Positions 58,327-64,000 of a stretch of 64,000 nucleotides of DNA are shown here, in pieces. Numbering within the stretch: the first letter of the stretch is position 1; each line of letters opens with the position of its first letter. This stretch comes from Alisma plantago-aquatica (taxonomy: Eukaryota > Streptophyta > Magnoliopsida > Alismatales > Alismataceae), in the NCBI GenBank assembly GCA_963693085.1, contig OY856409.1, positions 1,618,219,711 through 1,618,283,710 on the forward strand, given 5' to 3'. The position numbers and the translations under genes were made by a program. Under the pieces are notes generated by a model. That model ran no database searches and was not told the origin of the DNA. It saw only the letters and a program-made list of their open reading frames with translations.

Positions 58327-59886
58327 TGACCGACCTAAATCGCGCGTCCAAAAGTGGAGGCGGAATTGAGGTAGTCGAGCTTTTACATTTATAAACATGA
58401 ATCCTTCTAGGCCCCCGCAACTTTATTTACGGGGTCGAAGTAGATATACGGGGTCGAACACAGGGACAAGGGGGGTAGTGTTGGGAACCCAAAATCGACA
58501 CGCTACACTCTGATAGGTATAAAGAGATATAAATTCCCAAAAGGGAAACAGCAAGATGTCACAAATAAAACAAAGAAAACTATCTCCAACTGGAGCTACA
58601 AGAGAGATTTAAGGTTTTAGTCATTTAGCAGTTTTTAGGGGTTTTCATGCAACAGAAACAGAAAGATAATACTAGAGCTAGGGCAAGATGTGAAGGATAA
58701 GACTACAGCAAAACAAGCGGCAGTAGTAACACCCTGCACCCCTCCTCTCAGAGCGGGTACTTTAACCAAGCGTCAACACCCCTCTCGAGGTTGTCAGACT
58801 TAAGTTAGAGTGGAATGTTACTGAAACAACTCGTTCCAGGCACTCTCGTACTCCATAATCGGACAAAACACTAAAGCCACAACACGACTCTCGAAGCTGT
58901 TGCGACGGGAAAACACGATTCGGTAGCTAAGCGAAACACGATCCAAACATGCAAGCTAGAGTTCAGATATCAAACATAGCAGTCATCCAATATATCGCAC
59001 CAAGCGTAAAGCAGCAAGTAATTAAGCTTTTCTATTTCTATACACATTAAGGGTCTTAATACATTGTGTAAGAAAGGAATTAAATGACAGAATTAAAGAT
59101 AGATGTCGCCTTCTTGATGTAGAAGGGCGACAGACTACAGCGGCTCTCCCGCCCGATACCGGACAGGGGCCTAGCCCGATACAGCGGTGTCGGGCGACAC
59201 ACTCTCTCGAGCGGCACACCGTGACGGCCGACTGTATCGTTCAAGGACCTGGCCGATACGCTCAAGTCGGGCGACACACCCTCTCGGGCGGCACACATGA
59301 CGGGCGAAGCGTATCGGGTTCGATATCGTGTCGGGCATGGAGCGACGCGTCCTACTGTCGGACACTTGTGTCGCTCGTCATCGTTGGCCGATATCGACCC
59401 GCAGTGTCGCCCGGGACGGTTCTAAGTGAACTATCCCCTCCCTCTCGGGATTAGGAAGGGCTCACCTAGTGTCGCCCGGAACGAGCACTGGGGCACGATA
59501 CTCCTGCTCTCGCAGTTTCCTCCGAAGATCACTCAAAGTTCCCAACTGTCCGAATTCCGAAGTATCTGAACTATCTTTTCGGCTTCCTGTAGCTGTTATT
59601 TATAGGCAGCGGTTGGAGGAAATTATGGTGCTCGAAGCGCCACGTGTCCTCCTTATTTGTGGGTCGGTGGACGGCCGATACTGGTATCGCTCGACTCAGG
59701 AGTGTCGGCTATCGGTCACGTGATGGACGACGCGTCTGCCGGTGGTTGGCTGTGTCGCCCGACAAGTCGGGTTGTCGGGCGAGCTGGGCTCCCTGTCGGG
59801 TAGAAGGCGTGTCGTCCATCTGCTCCTTCTTGCGTGACATCCTTTTGTTGTGCGTCATTGTGTCGCTCCACCCTGTCAGACAGAGG
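58327..59886 (-). repeat. Right (5') LTR of B, outer end deleted
   Basis: Matches 48529 to about 50090 of the left LTR, then stops at CAGAGG and passes directly into A2 LTR sequence TTTTCCACTGCC. The missing outer 230 bp includes the U3 start. Confidence 0.9.
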
Positions 59887-60721
59887 TTTTCCACTGCCGA
59901 AAGGCTGTAGATCGCACACTCTACGCCGAAGAACGATTGGATCTTCTCCGTTCAGGGGTTTCATTACTTATTTCATGTTTTTCTCTATGTTTCCCCTTTC
60001 TTCACCCATGTCTTGCTCTGAGATGAACATGCGGCGTTAATCCCCTTTTTCTTTAGGACCGGGAGTAGCCCAGGGAAACATTGTATGACGTTTTTATCAT
60101 AGTAATTCATCATTTATCTCTTAAATTCGTGATATGATTTCTTTTTCTCAATTATATTATTATGCTTGATCACCATAATGATAATCTAATGCCCTTAATT
60201 ACTTTGAAAGAAGAATTAACGGTTGAAAAGAGACGAAATTCACATTAATTAACAAATCCCTTGAACAAGGTGATGTACGGTTAATGGTGGAAACCCAGAG
60301 GTCGATTCTAATGCACCTAGTTTAGGGTATAGATTACTACGACGGTGGAACCGACCTAGACATAGGTAGTGAATTGTACCACGACAGTGGACAGTTCTGA
60401 CTACAGGCCACTACCCGGATTGAGAGATGGATCTAATTAGCTATGTGGAAATTCATATAATGAAAACCCGCCGTGAAACCGCAATCCTAAAGATCTCCAT
60501 TTGAATTGATTAAACTAAACACTTAATCGATTGTCTTGTTTTATTTTATTTTCTTTTATTTCACAACAACTCTCATAACCTTTTTATTGGTCTAGCTGAT
60601 TGCAAGTAGTTAGTAGTAGTCTATTGATAATCCAGTGTCCATGAGTTCGACTCGGGCCTCACAAAGGCCTATACTACATTGACGCGTGCACTTGCGTTAT
60701 ATTCACGGTAAAATCGTGTCA
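59887..60721 (+). repeat. 3' LTR of A2, right part
   Basis: Aligns with about 37299-38131 of the 5' LTR and ends AAATCGTGTCA. Relative to the 5' LTR about 95 bp (37205-37298) are absent between the two halves. Confidence 0.92.
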
Positions 60722-60726
60722 TTTAT
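60722..60726. repeat. Right target-site duplication TTTAT of A2
   Basis: An exact copy of 36538-36542, directly after the LTR end. Confidence 0.92.
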
Positions 60727-61410
60727 CTGTAAGGAAGATTAGATAGATACTTCTTCTTATCTACTATATCTACTATATTACCATACTAAACATGAGGACT
60801 CATCTCCGTCCTGAGTTTGGGCACGTGATTAACACGTTTGTTAGTCATGCAAAGTCCTTACATTATCTGTCACTGTATAAATTTGACCATGTGTAAATAT
60901 AAATCCAAATACCTAGGTCTAGCACATTCTACAGAATTGCTTCCGCAGTCGGAAGCCTCGTCCTCCCGTCACATGCATATTTTAGATTTTACGTAGCCAG
61001 AAGACTCAACAACTTCTTTTAGACGATCTTTGATCGTCAATGCTGGAAGCATTATCTTCCGATAAGCAATGTAGGTTACGTGATTTACGTCATCACCGTA
61101 GTAATTAAGATTCCATGATCCTAAAACAGGACACCTAGGTCTAATTTATTCTACAGAAACTAACAGATCCTCCAGCCAGAGGCCTTCAATACGGATCAAC
61201 ATCTTCTTTCCTACCACAGCCCATCGGCTGCATCTTTCAGATTTGACATAGGCAGAAGCCTCAAAAAGTTATTTCATATGGTTTTTGCTAGTCTACGCTG
61301 ATCAACAATCCAGAAAGAAAGAGGAGATGCAACTTTGTCAACATAAGGTATCAATACAGTTTGTTCTTTGTTTCTCTCATGCATATACATGCTCTGTCAC
61401 AAGTTAGCAA
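60727..61410. repeat. Diverged direct duplication in the right flank
   Basis: Two units about 220 bases apart (about 60911-61040 and 61131-61292) share CCTAGGTCTA..ATTCTACAGAA, CAG(T/C)C(G/A)GA(A/G)GCCT, and a GCAT(A/C)TTT(T/C)AGATTT...GCCAGAAG-type block in the same order. It is not recognised as a named repeat. No gene is evident. Confidence 0.5.
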
Positions 61411-61415
61411 CGCCG

Positions 61416-61680
61416 CTAGATAGGCTGACTTATGTGGTTCTTTAGGAACTCATGCAAAATGGGAAAGGTGATGAAGTTTTGTTGTTCATATGACACAACA
61501 CATGCGGGTGTGTATGGCTCTGTATACGTGTAGGTGAGTACGCAAAACTTCAAACAAGCATATAAATCATTAGCCATGATTTTTCTTATTGCTGGACTGA
61601 TTTCCTTTCTTGGCAAGAACATATGCCAGTATGCAAGCGTTGTGTCTTCTACCATAGTTCTACCATCACATATGGCTGCA
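61416..61680 (-). other. Candidate exon of an unrecognised gene
   Basis: The minus strand is open from a possible acceptor GTTGCAG (about 61676-61682) through MVEDTTLAYWHMFLPRKEIS and PAIRKIMANDLYACLKF to 61416. The first 50 residues look like ordinary globular protein, the rest less so; a donor such as AAGTTTTGC near 61550 would end the exon there. I do not recognise the family. It could be the edge of a host gene, or chance. Confidence 0.22.
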
Positions 61681-61824
61681 ACTTAGCAACTAATCATTTA
61701 ACAACGACAAACCACCACCTCACCTCCCATATGGAACATCACAAGAGACCAATAAAGAACTTGTAATTTGTGCTTTTTGTGGATTCAGTCATACATTGTT
61801 TGTTTAGTGCCATTTGACGCCTAT

Positions 61825-61999
61825 CCTATAGGAGGCCTCCTAAAGATAAATAGGAGACCAATCAGAATTTGTTATAGCATTAAAGAATTCTATTTCACAT
61901 TAAAGAAATAATTTCTCTCTTAATTAACTTTTTTATGGGTTGGATTTTTGGTGTTCTCATTGGTTGTCCTATACAATAAGTATAGGAGGCCCCCTATAC
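61825..61999. mobile_element. MITE-like inverted-repeat element
   Basis: About 175 bp. The left end TATAGGAGGCCTCCTAAAG, then AGGAGACCAATCAGAA, is mirrored at the right end by TTCTCATTGGTTGTCC and AGTATAGGAGGCCCCCTAT. The interior is AT-rich and non-coding. The target duplication is unclear (possibly TA), so the superfamily is not assigned. Confidence 0.6.
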
Positions 62000-63360
62000 T
62001 ATTATTTTTGTTGTTATGCGGTCTTCACCTAAACCTTCATAATTAAAATAGTCATACAATTGAGAGAAGCATGATACAACTTCAACCATATGCATGTAGC
62101 TTTGGATGTATTAAGTTATATATATGTAAGTATGAGGTAAATATTATTTGTCATGCATTTAAGTGAAAGGTATGCTACTTTCTGGTTTTAAGAAAAAGTA
62201 CTATGTTGACATTGACTACCAAACTGTATCTATATCTACTAATATTATTATTACCACCACACAAAGCACTAAGGGTAATTGCAGTCATTTCCGTGCTCAT
62301 GTGCTCAACACGTGCCTCCTAATGAAAACTTTTTCTTTTCTGTATGTGTGAGGACTTCCAATTGGCTACTTTTGTGTAAACAAATAGTACACTATACATT
62401 TGTTTAAATTCTGACACATGTAAGGTGAAATTAAGATTGTTGGTTTATATTAAATAAAGGTGACACGTGGTACTAATCTGAAAATTGGCGTAAGTTACTC
62501 TATGTTCACATGGGACTAGAAAATCCTTAGAAATGTGTGAACATTTTTCTTTACTAATAACTCAAATTTTGTATTCTATAAGCATCATATGCGTGATCGT
62601 GGAGAATCTTTGTTCACCTCAACACCGATCATTGTTGCCTCTCCCTCAAATCCCTCAAGAAACAACTTCACCGGAAAAGCCTGTAACTCTTTGCTACTCT
62701 ATTGAATCATCACATGTTCTTGTGAAATTGACTAGGGAGCCTCCTATTAGCCATGGAGTTTGCTCCTTTGCTACTCTACATTCTTTTGCTCTGGCTCCCA
62801 AATAGAAAGAGCAAGTTGTGGCTACTTTTGGGAGGGTTGACCACCAAGAATGACTTGTAGATCCACCACATCAAAGACAAGTTGAAATTTGAGGAGAGTT
62901 GGACTGAACATTAGCACTCACGTTGAGCCATAGTCCCACGACTAGAAGGAAGGGGCATTTCTTCATACGCATAACGGTAATGAAATGAAAAAATGAAGGG
63001 AATATGAGGACATGCGTTTAGTCTTTCTGGTACACGAGGTGTATGGTAACTACATTGTTTTTGCACTATAGATATTTTCAGGGCTTCAAAATCCAAATAA
63101 AAAAGTTATGTTTTTTTATTACCAATATAGCATCTATTTGTATTTTACTTCCCAAAATGGTATTGAGGCAATTCCTACTTAGGATGATGCATTGTTCTTA
63201 GTGGAGGCAATGCATACCCGTGGGAGATGGTGGCTACTTTAAAAAATGAATGTGTCCTCAATTGGGATGCATTGTCCCTAGAAGAGCAATGTGCCCCACT
63301 AGGGACGTGTTGCTTTTTTTTTACTTCATCTTTTTTTATTATGGAACCATGTAATTTTTT
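62000..63360. other. Right flank, unassigned
   Basis: AT-rich without a recognised gene. A 90-codon frame at 62533-62805 has no known match. 63163-63322 holds spaced GATGCATTGT(T/C)C/GGCAATGCAT/AGCAATGTGCCCC words in both orientations, recalling the LTR motif arrays elsewhere in the window. Confidence 0.4.
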
Positions 63361-64000
63361 AATGATACATTAAATTACTTAATGACCATCATATTGCTTA
63401 ATGCATTGAATTACATATTCAAAATAATGCTTAAAAACAATAAAACTAAAAAGAAAATTATATTCAATGAATGCATAATATTTATAAATGTAAATAACAT
63501 AGTCTAAAATTAAAAGATAAAATACTAAAAATATATAAATAACTATAATGTTAAAAATACACACAATTTATGAAAATTAGAAATAAAAATAAAATTTTCA
63601 TGTGAGACAATATAACACATGTCGATACACAAAAATATAAATGTATTTATAATAAATTGATAAAAAACTTAATTTACCATTGCAACTTATAAATAAATTA
63701 TACTATCATTTTTAACTCTATATTCAGATTCATGTATAAAAATTCTCTAACAATAATTAAATATATTGTGATTTTATTATATATTATATTTAAAATCATA
63801 AATATCATATATTTCTTTTTAATTATTTATTATTACTGCTCTTGTATATTATTTATTTTATATTATCAAAGTGTTTGTATAGTTTTTGATATTATATTTG
63901 TTGTCTTCAATAAATATTTATTTATATACTTTATATGTATATCGACTTGTGTTATATTTTATTATATTAAATTCATTATTTTTATTTTTAAGTTTTATAA
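63361..64000. other. Very AT-rich end of the window
   Basis: Long A/T runs with little else and no coding sequence. It could be a matrix-attachment-like spacer or part of a degraded repeat. Confidence 0.6.

Larger units (their letters stand above)
48529..59886 (-). mobile_element. Element B: non-autonomous Athila-like LTR retrotransposon with gag and a long ORF ending in an Ulp1-like domain
   Basis: The minus-strand orientation is set by the primer site at 58303-58322, the purine tract at 50319-50331 and TATA boxes in both LTRs. The left LTR (48529-50318) is complete; the right LTR (58327-59886) has lost its outer 230 bp. Reading leftward: primer site, gag (58080-56476), a 1.2 kb non-coding module, the long ORF (55301-51312), a purine tract, a 3' UTR, and the LTR. 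No RT, RNase H or integrase sequence is seen on either strand. It sits inside the A2 3' LTR, so it inserted after A2. The LTRs differ by about 5 percent over the first 200 bp, nearly all transitions. Confidence 0.88.
36543..60721 (+). mobile_element. Athila-type Ty3/gypsy retrotransposon A2, with element B nested in its 3' LTR
   Basis: It has TTTAT duplications on both sides, LTRs beginning TGATG and ending ATGTCA/GTGTCA, a TGGCGCTGTTGCTGGGGA primer site and a purine tract before the 3' LTR. Gag, protease, RT, RNase H, integrase and a third ORF in the env position lie in that order. Without B it is about 12.8 kb. Protease, RT and integrase catalytic motifs are still present, but stops and a few frame changes make it a pseudo-element. 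Athila assignment rests on the gag-pol sequence, the primer site, the post-integrase ORF and the GCTTGTTGGGAGGCAACCCA block at about 43828. Confidence 0.92.

Noticed and set aside
62533..62805. 90-codon frame as a host gene
   Set aside because: Plausible length but no recognised domain and no flanking splice signals I can defend.

Overview
The window looks like transposon-rich intergenic DNA of a flowering plant. It is AT-rich, has no bacterial-style gene packing, rRNA or tRNA gene, and almost every recognisable protein is a plant mobile-element protein: Athila-type Ty3/gypsy gag-pol, Ty1/copia gag, and CACTA TNP2 transposase. The species cannot be named from the sequence, and no intact host gene could be supported.

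Layout. 1-1956 is degenerate sequence with a GATAAG hexamer tract and possibly an old LTR. 1957-16054 is a complete non-coding LTR element flanked by GATAA. Its LTRs are about 3.19 kb, its internal domain 1.96 kb, it has a TGGTATCAGAGC primer site and no gag or pol, so it is LARD-like. Its 5' LTR is split by a 5.75 kb CACTA transposon (3207-8959) with a broken TNP2 gene and two large foldbacks. 16060-17950 is unassigned. 17952 to about 21690 holds remains of a minus-strand Ty1/copia element (gag fragment, primer site, one LTR). About 21700-30840 is a heavily decayed plus-strand Athila-like element (called A1 here) with gag, protease, RT, RNase H and integrase remnants. 30850-36537 is unassigned apart from simple repeats and weak promoter-like sites.

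36543-60721 is a second Athila-like element (A2), flanked by TTTAT, with 1.59 kb LTRs, gag-pol in recognisable order and a third ORF in the env position. Its 3' LTR is interrupted by an 11.4 kb minus-strand LTR element (B, 48529-59886). B has an Athila-like gag but no reverse transcriptase or integrase. In their place is one reading frame of about 1,330 codons (55301-51312) that starts with a domain resembling A2's env-position ORF and ends in a C48/Ulp1-like cysteine-protease domain. This is the most unusual object in the window. 60722-64000 is flanking DNA with a diverged duplication, a MITE-like element, one candidate exon and a very AT-rich end.

How the parts relate. B depends by inference on trans-acting polymerase and integrase, probably from an autonomous Athila relative; the LARD-like element depends on a gypsy relative and the deleted CACTA on an intact one. 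Several unrelated elements share one design: a family-specific array of short inverted motifs just upstream of a TATA box, with a different motif in each family. A2 and B also carry such array-plus-TATA modules internally. Premature stops in A2, B and the CACTA gene are mostly single C-to-T or G-to-A type changes in otherwise open frames, as expected for decay of methylated DNA.
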